A DNA stretch of 64,000 nt from DASRAU01 sp035638075 (lineage in GTDB: Bacteria > Acidobacteriota > Polarisedimenticolia > Gp22-AA2), in contig DASRAU010000041.1 of NCBI GenBank assembly GCA_035638075.1, positions 186,001 through 250,000 of the forward strand, read 5' to 3'. Within the stretch, counting starts at the first letter, position 1. Every line of letters begins with the position of its first letter. The notes beneath the pieces were generated by a model. It saw nothing but the letters and a program-made list of their open reading frames with translations. It did not search any database and was not told the DNA's origin. Below, piece after piece: positions 8,368 through 17,117 of this stretch. The translations under genes and the position numbers were made by a program.

Positions 8368-9936
8368 TCAGCCGGCTGACGGATCCGCCGGACCGGGCTC
8401 GGGGGCGCTCGACCCGGCGCCGGCGATGCGGCGGACGGTTTCGATGGTGTCGGCCTCGGCCGCCGTCTTGTCGTCGCGATAGCGGATGACGCGCGCGAAC
8501 CGCAGCGCCAGCCCGGCGGGATAGAGGGGACTCTGCTGCAGGCCGTTGAAGGCGATCTCCACGACCAGCTCGGGGCGCACGTGCACCACGATCCCGTCGC
8601 GTGACGTCTCCAGCGCCAGGAGCCGTTCCGTCTGCCAGGCGAGGAGCGCGTCGGTCATGCCCTTGAAGGTCTTGCCGAGCATGACGAAGCCGCCCGCCGG
8701 ATCGACGGCGCCGAGGTGCAGGTTGGAGAGCCGGCCCTGGCGGCGGCCGTGTCCCCATTCGGCGGCGAGGACGACGAGGTCGAGGGTGTCGGCCTGCTTG
8801 ATCTTGAGCCATGCGGCGCCGCGCGCCCCGGCTTCATAGGGCGCATCGAGCTTCTTGGCGACGAGTCCCTCGTGGCCGGCGGCGATCGCGGCGTCGAAGA
8901 AGGTCTGCGCTTCCGCCGTGTCTGCGGTCACGAGGCGGGGCGGACGCGCCGCCGCGTCGACGTGCTCCGCCAGCCGTTCGTAGCGGCGCTCGTATGGTTC
9001 GGCCAGGAGCGGCTCACCGTCCGCTTCGAGCAGGTCGAAGAAGAACGACGTGAGGGACAGGTCGCCGCTCAGCGCTTCGACAGCAAGCTTGCGGCCGAAG
9101 CGGCGCATGGTGTCCTGGAAAGGGCGCGGCCGGCCCGATACATCGAGCGAGATCGCCTCTCCGTCGAGGATGGCGTCGCGAAAGCCGAGCGCCCGCGCCG
9201 CGGCGACCACTTCCGGCACCGCGACGGTCACCTCGTTCATCAGGCGCGAGAACACGCGCACCTCGTCCCCGCGCTTGTGCACCTGGATGCGCGCGCCGTC
9301 GAACTTGGTCTCGAAGGCGACGCGGCCGTGGCGCTCGATCGCCTCTCGCACGCCGTCGGCGGTGCCCGCGAGCATCGGCCGGACCGGCCGGAACAGTTGA
9401 ATGGCATGTCGCGCGAGCCCCTCGGCGCCCTCCTCCAGCGCGGTGCGCGCGACCTGTCCGAGGTCACCGGCCAGCATGGCGGCGCGGCGGACGTCGGCGG
9501 CGGGGAGATCGGCCGCCTTCGCGACCGCCTCGGCCATGATTCCTTCGAGCGCTCCCTGGCGCAGCTCGCCGGTGAGAAGGCGCACCAGGAAGTCCTGCTC
9601 CTCGGCCGTGGCGCGCCCGAAGAGCTCGCGCAGGAGCGCCGCGCGCGCCGCGGCGGATCCCTTCCCGGCCGTCGCCGCGATACGACTCAGTGTCGCGTCC
9701 ACCTCGGCGATCTCGAGCGACGCGGACGGGGCCGGCGTGCCGCGGGCCGCCGCGATCGACGCCCAGCCGACCCCGAGCTTCGCCTGCCTGAGACCTCCCG
9801 AAAGCCAGGCGATGACGAGGGCGATCTCCGCGGGCCCCGCCTGCCGCAAGAGCTCGGCGAGGGTCGCCACCTTGGCGAGCCGCGAGGACGTCTGTCCGAC
9901 CTCCTTCGACACGCTGAACAGCCGCTGGAGCAGCAT
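8368..9936 (-). CDS. ATP-dependent DNA ligase (LigB/archaeal type)
   Basis: A 522-residue ligase that seals nicks using ATP. An N-terminal DNA-binding domain (about 1-190) precedes the adenylation domain with the nucleotidyl-lysine in motif I at Lys211 (KFDGARIQVH). Later motifs follow (FSRLMNEVT, DAILDGEAIS, AWLKIKQ), then an OB-fold domain. This two-part layout is the archaeal/LigB type rather than the NAD-dependent LigA or the LigD type. The ATG at 9936 begins MLLQRLFSVSKEVGQTSSR, the usual N-terminus; upstream codons are Arg-rich filler. It stands apart from the ku-ligD locus 12 kb away, so the genome carries at least two ATP-dependent ligases. Confidence 0.9.
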   Translation of the reverse strand: MLLQRLFSVSKEVGQTSSRLAKVATLAELLRQAGPAEIALVIAWLSGGLRQAKLGVGWASIAAARGTPAPSASLEIAEVDATLSRIAATAGKGSAAARAALLRELFGRATAEEQDFLVRLLTGELRQGALEGIMAEAVAKAADLPAADVRRAAMLAGDLGQVARTALEEGAEGLARHAIQLFRPVRPMLAGTADGVREAIERHGRVAFETKFDGARIQVHKRGDEVRVFSRLMNEVTVAVPEVVAAARALGFRDAILDGEAISLDVSGRPRPFQDTMRRFGRKLAVEALSGDLSLTSFFFDLLEADGEPLLAEPYERRYERLAEHVDAAARPPRLVTADTAEAQTFFDAAIAAGHEGLVAKKLDAPYEAGARGAAWLKIKQADTLDLVVLAAEWGHGRRQGRLSNLHLGAVDPAGGFVMLGKTFKGMTDALLAWQTERLLALETSRDGIVVHVRPELVVEIAFNGLQQSPLYPAGLALRFARVIRYRDDKTAAEADTIETVRRIAGAGSSAPEPGPADPSAG

Positions 9937-10157
9937 GAATCGATGATACGGGACGCGGCGGAAGAAACCTCTTGACGCCGGGTCCCGCCGGGAGTACTTG
10001 AAGCGGAACATTGAATTGATACGGACACCGCCCGGTCGGGGGGAAGGGGCGGGGGTTCGTCTGTCCTGTTGCGGCCGGCCCGCTCACCGCCCGCCGTCCT
10101 TCCTCCACGCCAGGACCCGAACGGAATCGACTCGACCCATCGAGGAGGCTCTCTTCC

Positions 10158-13100
10158 ATGCATGCAGCCCGGCATTGGCGCGCGGCGTCCCTCGTCGTTC
10201 TCACCGTTCTCGCGGGATTCGTGGCCTCGCCGGCCGAGGAACAGCGGAAATCCTCCGGCCTCCGCTCGCCGCGGCGGCCCGAGTTCGACGCCCTGGCCAC
10301 GGTGGCGCCGGTGCCCGGGCTGGCCGCCCGCGCCGAGGGGGCCGCGCACGGTCTGAGACGTGCCGGGTCCCCGTTCCACGCCGACGAGCGCCTGGGAGTG
10401 CCGATGTTCCTCTGGGCCTCGCAGGAGGGATCGGATGCCGGGCTCGCGCGGGCGCGCGCTTCCGCCACCGCTCACGCCGCAGGCGCGAGCGGCCGGGCGG
10501 CGGGTCCCGCTGCGCCGCTCCGTCCCGAGGAGGCCGCCCGGGGCCACCTCGACGCCTACCGCGACCTCTACGGCCTCGATCCCGGCGACGTGACGGGCGC
10601 CGAGGTCACGGACGTGCACGACCTGGGGCGCGGACCGATCATCGTGCGGCTGCGCCAACCGGTGGACGGCATCGAGGTCTTCCGCGAGGAGATGAGTCTG
10701 GTGATGGATCGATCGCTCGACCTCGTCGCCATCTCCGGCCACATGCCGGCGGCGTCCCAGGCGCGCGGGCGGGCGGCATCCGCCTTCCGGCTGTCGCGCG
10801 CCGAGGCGGTGGCGATCGCGTATTCGGATCTCTCGGGCCGCTCGGTGCCCGCGGCCGGGATCGCCAGCCTCGGGTCACGCCCCGGCAACTACGAATCCTT
10901 CGACCTGGTGCCCGGCCTCAGGGGCGTCCCTGAAGCGATGACCCAGCCGGCGCGCGTCAAGCCGGTCTGGTTCCGCGACGTCACCGGGCTCGTCGCCGCG
11001 TTCTATGTCGAGGTGGACTCGGCGAACGACGACGGATCCGACAACTACGCCTACGTCGTCTCGGCCGAGGACGGCCGGCTCCTCTTCCGTCACGACCTGA
11101 CCGAGTACGACGCGAACTCCTATTCTTACCGCGTGTGGGCCGCGACTCCCGGCGACCCGGCGAACCCGTCCGCTCCGTTCGACGGGCCGCAGGGGAACCT
11201 CTTCGACCCGCATCCCTTCGCCGCCCCCAACGGCGTCCAGCCCCCGGGCGCGGTCGCGACGAACGACGTGACGATCACGTCGTCTCCCTACGTGACCGAC
11301 CCCTGGCTGCCGATCGGCGCGCTCGAGTCGGTCGGGAACAACGCCGACGCGTACGCCGACATCACCGGGGCGGACGGCTACACGCCGGCCACCGGCGACT
11401 ACCGCGCCGACCTCACCGGCCCGAACGCTTTCCTGCGCAGCTACGACCCCGCCAACCCGGGCGCGCTCGACTCGCGCAAGGCCGCGCTCATCCAGATGTT
11501 CTACAACGTCAACTTCTTCCACGACTGGTACTACGTCTCCGGCTTCACCGAAGCCGCGGGCAACGCCCAGGCGAGCAACTACGGCCGCGGTGGAGTCGAG
11601 GGGGACAGCATCCGTGCGGAAGGACAGGACCAGAGCGGTCGCAACAACGCCAACATGAACACCCCCGCCGACGGCGGCCGGCCGCGCATGCAGATGTTCC
11701 TCTTCGACGGCATCGCCGATCGCCACACCGTCGTGAGCGGCTCCTCCTTCGGGCCGAACGACTACGCCACCGGCCTTCCCTCCGGCTGGGGGATCAGCGC
11801 CGCGTCGGCCTACGACGTCACGGCGGAGTTGGTCTGGGTGAACGACGGCGTCGGCTCGTCGATCTACCCGCCGTCCACCACGACCACGACGACGATCCAC
11901 GACGGCTGCAATTACACGCCCGGAGCGGGCGGCGCCGTCGATCCCAACTGGGCGCCCGTGACCGGCAGGATCGCCTTCATCGACCGGGGCGGCGCCGCGG
12001 TCGCTCCCGCCACCTGCGGCTTCCAGGACAAGGCGTTCAATGCCACGCGCGCCGGCGCGGTCGCGGTCATCATCGCCAGCACCACCCCGCACGCGGCCTC
12101 GACGTCCGTCAACATGGCCGTCACCGCCGGGGCCGGGACGGTCACCATCCCCGCGCTGCAGCTCAGCACGCCCGACGGCGACGCCATCCGCACCGCGTTC
12201 GGCGCCGGGACGGTCACGGCGCACCTGACGCGCGCCGCGTCGATCGATCGCGACGGCACCGTGGACACCCAGATCATGGCGCACGAATGGGGCCACTACA
12301 TCTCCAACCGCCTCGTTGCCAACGCCTCCGGCCTGACCACCGGCATGGCGCGCGGCATGGGCGAGGGGTGGGCCGACTTCCACGGCATGCTCCTCACGGT
12401 GAAGGCGGAGGACCGGTCGGTCCCCGGCAACGACCAGTACGGAGGGGTTTACGGCCAGGCGGTCTGGGTCACGACGGGTGGCGCGAACGGGCCGATCCCC
12501 AACCAGGGCGTCTACTTCGGGATCCGCCGCATGCCCTACTCGACCGACATGACGAAGAACAACATGACCTACAGGAACATCCAGGACAATTCCGCCATCC
12601 CGGTCGGAGTGCCGTTCGCGTTCTGGCCGGCCCCCGGCACGACGGCGGCCAACGGCGGCAACTCCGAGGTGCACAACACCGGCGAGGTCTGGGCGACGAT
12701 GCTGTGGGAGTGCTACGCGGCGCTCCTGCGCGACTCGACGCCTTCCGTCGCGCGCCTGACCTTCACCGAGGCGCGCGACCGGATGAAGGACTATCTCGTC
12801 GCGGCGTACAAGCTGACGCCGCCGCAGCCGACGTTCCTCGAGGCGCGCGACGCGCTGCTGGCCGCCGTCTACGCCGGCGGCGACACCGTGGACTACAACG
12901 AGTTCCTGACTGCCTTCGCGAAGCGCGGCGCCGGCTTCGGCGCCATCTCTCCCGACCGCTTCTCGGCGACGAACAACGGCGTCGTCGAGTCATTCACGAC
13001 CGCGCCGAACCTGGTCTTCGCCGGCGCGTCGATCACCGACGACACCACGACCTGCGACACGGACGGCAACCTCGACACCGGCGAGGTCGGCCACCTGGCG

Positions 13101-15152
13101 GTGCGGCTGCGGAACGACTCGGTGCTGACGCTGTCCGCCACCTCGGCCACGGTTTCGGCGATCGGCCCGAACGCCGCGAACGTGACCTTCCCGGGCGGCA
13201 ACGTCGTCTCCTTCACCTCGACGAATCCGCTCGAGACCGCCACCGGCTCGATCGCCATCGGGCTCGTGGGAGGGCTCACCTCGGCTTCGACCATCGACCT
13301 GTCGATCACCTTCGACGACAGCGCGCTCAGCCGGCCGCAGACCGTGGCCTGGTCGCGCCGCGGCAACGTCGACGAGGTCGTGGGACAGTCGTTCACCGAC
13401 GACGTCGAGTCGAACACGGGGACCAACTTCACCCAGGTCATCCTGGCGCCGGCGGCCGGGGGGCAGAACCTCCCCGTGGGCTGGTTCCGCAACGAGATCA
13501 CCGGCACCGACCACAACTACCGGGCGGCCGACCTCAACGGACCGAGCGACCTGACGCTCCTTTCCCCTTCCATCAGCATCGGGACCGATCCCGTGAGCAT
13601 CGGCTTCAAGCACCGCTACAGCCTGGAGTTCTCGGGCACGCAGCTGTTCGACGGCGGCGTCGTCGAGATCTCGAAGGACGCGGGCAACACGTGGGCGGAC
13701 GTCACTTCGTTCCCCGGCGTCACGGTCACCGGGCAGGCCTACACCAACCCGCTCGCGAACACCACGCCGCTCGGCACGCGGCGCGCCTTCGGGGGCCTGA
13801 GCCCCGGTTATCCCGCCTACGTGAACACGACCTTCAACCTCGGGACGCAGCTCGCCTCGAGCACCATCCTCGTGCGCTTCCGCCTCGTGTCCGACGCGAA
13901 CGCGCGCGCCGACGGCTGGGAGATCGACGACATCACCGTCACGGGAGCGGCGGCGAGGCCCTTCCGGGCGCTCCTGCCGAACAAGTGCGCCGCCGGGCAG
14001 ACCAACCGCCGGCCGACCGCCGCGATCGCGCCCCAGGGCGGGGTTCCCGAGCGCTCGCCCGTCACGCTGAGCGGCGCGACCTCGAGCGACCTCGACGGCG
14101 ACGCGCTGCAGTATTTCTGGGCGCAATTGAGCGGGACGCCGGTCGTCATCACCCAGAGCCCGGGCAGCCCGACGATGTCGTTCACGGCGCCGGACGTGGC
14201 GGCCGCGGGCGCAAGCGTCGTCATGACCCTGACGGTCTCCGACGGAACCGCCTTCAGCACCACCGTCACCAGGACCGTCAGCGTCACCAACGTCGATCGG
14301 CCGCCGGTCGCCTCCGCGGGAACCAACCAGACGGTGGACGAGCGCACCATCGTCACGCTCAACGGCTCCGCCTCGTCCGATCCGGACGGCGACGCACTGT
14401 CCTACGCCTGGATCCAGACGGCGGGACCGTCCGTGACCCTGCAGGGAGCGACGACGGCGAGTCCGCTCTTCATCGCGCCGGATGTGGCTCCGGCTGGGGC
14501 GACCCTCACTTTCCAGCTCACCGTGACCGCGTCGGGTGTGCCGGCATCGGCCTCGGTGAACGTGACCGTCAACAACGTGAACCGCGCGCCGACCGCCAAC
14601 GCCGGTTCGGACCACGCGGCGCTCGAAGGGTCGCTGGCGCAGCTCTTCGGGAGCGCGAACGACCCCGACGGCGATGCGCTGACCTACGCCTGGACCCAGA
14701 TCTCGCCGGCGTCACCGGTGGCGGCCCTCAGCAACGCCGCCGTGCTGCAGCCGACCTTCACGGCGCCGGACGTCACCGCCGATACGGCCTTCACGTTCCA
14801 GCTGTCGGTGAGCGACGGGCTCGCGCCGGCGGTGACCTCGCAGGTGACGGTCACGGTGCAGGCGTGCCCGCAGCCGCTCCTGCAGGTCAACCTGACCATG
14901 GTGACCTTGAGCGGCGGCAAGCCGGTGGTGCACTTCCAGGATCCGAACCCGCCCGCGAACGTGACGGGCTACGACCTCTACCGCTCTCCCACGGCCAACG
15001 GACCGTGGTTCCTCGTGGCCCACAACGCGACCGACGCGGATCCCGGCACGCCGGACATCCAGGTCGTCGATGTGACCGGGAACCAGGGGGACCTCTGGTT
15101 CTACCGCGTGGCGGCGTTCAGCAGTGTCTGCGGCCTGCAGGGTCCCTGGTGA
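10158..15152 (+). CDS. secreted M36 (fungalysin) metalloprotease with PKD-like repeats
   Basis: A 1664-residue exported zinc protease. A signal peptide (about residues 1-25) is followed by a propeptide with FTP-like segments, then the M36 catalytic domain. The zinc motif HEWGH is at 709-713, followed by GMGEGWADFHGML supplying the third ligand. A protease-associated (PA) insert is visible before it (GRIAFIDRGGAAVA, then AGAVAVIIAS). A jelly-roll segment (about 1090-1280) follows, then three PKD/REJ-like repeats, each with an NRxPTA opening and a DPDGDAL-Y-W core. The C-terminal beta domain ends WFYRVAAFSSVCGLQGPW. No membrane anchor is visible. It probably degrades extracellular protein. The 220 bases upstream hold no other gene. 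Confidence 0.9.
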   Translation: MHAARHWRAASLVVLTVLAGFVASPAEEQRKSSGLRSPRRPEFDALATVAPVPGLAARAEGAAHGLRRAGSPFHADERLGVPMFLWASQEGSDAGLARARASATAHAAGASGRAAGPAAPLRPEEAARGHLDAYRDLYGLDPGDVTGAEVTDVHDLGRGPIIVRLRQPVDGIEVFREEMSLVMDRSLDLVAISGHMPAASQARGRAASAFRLSRAEAVAIAYSDLSGRSVPAAGIASLGSRPGNYESFDLVPGLRGVPEAMTQPARVKPVWFRDVTGLVAAFYVEVDSANDDGSDNYAYVVSAEDGRLLFRHDLTEYDANSYSYRVWAATPGDPANPSAPFDGPQGNLFDPHPFAAPNGVQPPGAVATNDVTITSSPYVTDPWLPIGALESVGNNADAYADITGADGYTPATGDYRADLTGPNAFLRSYDPANPGALDSRKAALIQMFYNVNFFHDWYYVSGFTEAAGNAQASNYGRGGVEGDSIRAEGQDQSGRNNANMNTPADGGRPRMQMFLFDGIADRHTVVSGSSFGPNDYATGLPSGWGISAASAYDVTAELVWVNDGVGSSIYPPSTTTTTTIHDGCNYTPGAGGAVDPNWAPVTGRIAFIDRGGAAVAPATCGFQDKAFNATRAGAVAVIIASTTPHAASTSVNMAVTAGAGTVTIPALQLSTPDGDAIRTAFGAGTVTAHLTRAASIDRDGTVDTQIMAHEWGHYISNRLVANASGLTTGMARGMGEGWADFHGMLLTVKAEDRSVPGNDQYGGVYGQAVWVTTGGANGPIPNQGVYFGIRRMPYSTDMTKNNMTYRNIQDNSAIPVGVPFAFWPAPGTTAANGGNSEVHNTGEVWATMLWECYAALLRDSTPSVARLTFTEARDRMKDYLVAAYKLTPPQPTFLEARDALLAAVYAGGDTVDYNEFLTAFAKRGAGFGAISPDRFSATNNGVVESFTTAPNLVFAGASITDDTTTCDTDGNLDTGEVGHLAVRLRNDSVLTLSATSATVSAIGPNAANVTFPGGNVVSFTSTNPLETATGSIAIGLVGGLTSASTIDLSITFDDSALSRPQTVAWSRRGNVDEVVGQSFTDDVESNTGTNFTQVILAPAAGGQNLPVGWFRNEITGTDHNYRAADLNGPSDLTLLSPSISIGTDPVSIGFKHRYSLEFSGTQLFDGGVVEISKDAGNTWADVTSFPGVTVTGQAYTNPLANTTPLGTRRAFGGLSPGYPAYVNTTFNLGTQLASSTILVRFRLVSDANARADGWEIDDITVTGAAARPFRALLPNKCAAGQTNRRPTAAIAPQGGVPERSPVTLSGATSSDLDGDALQYFWAQLSGTPVVITQSPGSPTMSFTAPDVAAAGASVVMTLTVSDGTAFSTTVTRTVSVTNVDRPPVASAGTNQTVDERTIVTLNGSASSDPDGDALSYAWIQTAGPSVTLQGATTASPLFIAPDVAPAGATLTFQLTVTASGVPASASVNVTVNNVNRAPTANAGSDHAALEGSLAQLFGSANDPDGDALTYAWTQISPASPVAALSNAAVLQPTFTAPDVTADTAFTFQLSVSDGLAPAVTSQVTVTVQACPQPLLQVNLTMVTLSGGKPVVHFQDPNPPANVTGYDLYRSPTANGPWFLVAHNATDADPGTPDIQVVDVTGNQGDLWFYRVAAFSSVCGLQGPW

Positions 15153-15185
15153 CGGCGACCGCGCCCGGCAGGACTTGAGCGGCGC

Positions 15186-15974
15186 TCACGCGCCGGTCGT
15201 GGTTGACGCGGCCGCTTCCGGGGCCGCGTCGCGGAAGGTGGCGACGACCGGCGCGTGGTCGCTGGTGCCGACCTCACGGAATGACGGGCAGGAGACGGCG
15301 CGCGGCGCGAGATCGGTCGAGGCGAGGACGTAGTCCAGGCGCCACCCGATGTTGCGCTCGCGCATGCTCCGCCACGGCGCCCACCACGTGAACATGCGGT
15401 CGTTGGCGGGATCGAGAGCCCGTCCGAGGTCGGTCAGCCCTCCCGCCTGCAGGAGCGACTGCATCAGCGCGCGCTCCTCCGGCTTCTGACCGGTGACGTT
15501 GCGGCGCTCGCGCGGGTGGACGTCGATCTCGGCGAAGGCGACGTTCAGGTCGCCGCACAGGACCAGCGGCGCGCCGTTGGCCGCGAACGCCGCGGCGTAG
15601 TCGCGCATCGCCTCGAGGAAGCGCAGCTTCGCCGCGTAGTCCTTGTTGCCGTTCGGCACGTAGATCGACGCGACCGTCATCGCGCCGATGCGGGCGGTGA
15701 CGATGCGGCTCTCGTGATCGAACGGCGGATGCGAGAACTCCGGCCGCTCGGCGGCCAGCTCCTTGCGCACGTGCAGCCCGACTCCCGAGTACCCCTTGTA
15801 GCCGTGCCAGTAGCACCAGTAGCCGGCGAGGTTGCACAGCAGGAGCGGCACCTGGTCGGAGGTCGCCTTGATCTCCTGCAGGCAGAGGACGTCCGGCTTC
15901 TCCTGCGCGACCCACTCCGCCACGTCCTGGGCGCGGGCGCGGATGCCGTTGACGTTCCAGGTGGCGACCTTCAC
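15186..15974 (-). CDS. xthA: exodeoxyribonuclease III
   Basis: A 262-residue endonuclease/exonuclease/phosphatase-fold enzyme that acts on abasic sites and trims 3' ends in base-excision repair. It begins MKVATWNVNGIRARAQDVAEW, with Asn7 in the metal/active site. The LCLQEIKA block carries the metal-binding Glu. Further active-site blocks are LCGDLNVAF (Asp/Asn), the RLDYVLAS block and the C-terminal SDHAPVVATF (catalytic Asp-His). Length equals the usual XthA. It is followed 4 bases upstream by the aldo/keto reductase on the same strand, so the two may be co-transcribed. Confidence 0.94.
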   Translation of the reverse strand: MKVATWNVNGIRARAQDVAEWVAQEKPDVLCLQEIKATSDQVPLLLCNLAGYWCYWHGYKGYSGVGLHVRKELAAERPEFSHPPFDHESRIVTARIGAMTVASIYVPNGNKDYAAKLRFLEAMRDYAAAFAANGAPLVLCGDLNVAFAEIDVHPRERRNVTGQKPEERALMQSLLQAGGLTDLGRALDPANDRMFTWWAPWRSMRERNIGWRLDYVLASTDLAPRAVSCPSFREVGTSDHAPVVATFRDAAPEAAASTTTGA

Positions 15975-15978
15975 GCGT

Positions 15979-16968
15979 TCAGCGGCCGGTCATCCGCTCC
16001 ATGTGCTCGGGGTAACGGTCGCCCTGGACCCGCTCGGCGGCTTCGTCGATCGCACTGAGATCTCCGGGGCCCAGGCGCACGTTCACGGCGCCGAGGTTTT
16101 CCTCGAGGCGGGCGAGCTTCGTGGTGCCGGGGATCGGAACGATCCAGGGCTTCTGCGCCAGGAGCCAGGAGAGCGCCACCTGCGCGGGCGTTCCCTTCTT
16201 GCGGCGCGCGATCGCTCCGAGCAGATCGACCAGCGCCTGGTTCGCCTGGCGCGCCTCCTGGGTGAAGCGCGGCAGGCTGAGCCGGAAATCCCCCGCTTCG
16301 AAGCGCGTGCTCGCGTCCATCGCCCCCGTGAGGAAGCCCCGCCCGAGCGGGCTGTAGGGAACGAGGCCGATCCCCAGGCGTTCCAGCGCGGGGAAGAGCT
16401 CCGCCTCGGGCCGGCGCCACCACACCGAGTACTCGTTCTGCACCACCGCGACGGGCTGCACCGCATGCGCGCGGCGGATGGTCGCGATCCCCGCCTCGGA
16501 GAGGCCGAAGTACCGCACCTTGCCTTCGCGGATCAGATCCTTCACGGTGCCGGCGACGTCTTCGATCGGCACCTCCGGATCGACGCGGTGCTGGTAGAGG
16601 AGATCGATCGTGCCGGTGCGCAGCCGCTTCAGCGACGCCTCGACGACCTCGCGGATGTGCTGCGGCCGGCTGTCGACGCCTTCGTTGCCGGGCGAGCCGT
16701 CGCGCTTCAGCCTGAAGCCGAACTTGGTGGCGATGACGACCTGCTCGCGCACCGGGGCGAGCGCCTCGCCGAGCAGGTCTTCGTTGGTGTAAGGCCCGTA
16801 CGCCTCGGCGGTGTCGAAAAAGGTGACGCCGCGATCGACTGCGGCGCGCAGGAGGGCGATCATCGCCTGGCGCTCGCCGGGCGGGCCGTACGACATGCTC
16901 ATTCCCATGCAGCCCAGCCCGAGGGCCGAGACCTCGAGACCACTGCTGCCCAGCTGGCGCTTCTGCAT
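15979..16968 (-). CDS. aldo/keto reductase
   Basis: A 329-residue NADPH-dependent reductase with the TIM-barrel AKR fold. It begins MQKRQLGSSGLEVSALGLGC. Catalytic residues are visible: Asp and Tyr in FFDTAEAYGPYTNEDLLGEAL, Lys in VVIATKFGF, and His in LLYQHRVDPEVPIED. The C-terminal IPGTTKLARLEENLGA block binds the cofactor phosphate. It belongs to the AKR11/13-like stress-related subgroup, whose substrates are small aldehydes and ketones. The ATG is chosen for its GGGAGAA ribosome site. The stop lies 4 bases before the xthA start on the same strand. Confidence 0.9.
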   Translation of the reverse strand: MQKRQLGSSGLEVSALGLGCMGMSMSYGPPGERQAMIALLRAAVDRGVTFFDTAEAYGPYTNEDLLGEALAPVREQVVIATKFGFRLKRDGSPGNEGVDSRPQHIREVVEASLKRLRTGTIDLLYQHRVDPEVPIEDVAGTVKDLIREGKVRYFGLSEAGIATIRRAHAVQPVAVVQNEYSVWWRRPEAELFPALERLGIGLVPYSPLGRGFLTGAMDASTRFEAGDFRLSLPRFTQEARQANQALVDLLGAIARRKKGTPAQVALSWLLAQKPWIVPIPGTTKLARLEENLGAVNVRLGPGDLSAIDEAAERVQGDRYPEHMERMTGR

Positions 16969-17117
16969 CGCGTGTTTCTCCCGCGTGTGAAGCTCCGACT
17001 CTACGCTGTCGGGGAAGGACGGGACAAGCGGTCCGGCAAACGCCGCCAGGGATGCGGGTTTGCGCTTCCCTCCCGGGAGAGGACGGGATAGCATGGCCCC
17101 TCACCCAATCGCCTTCC

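Noticed and set aside
11135..15178. Plus-strand open frame of 1347 codons overlapping the M36 protease
   Set aside because: Arg/His-rich, low-complexity frame shift of the real gene; the HEWGH motif is only in the other frame.
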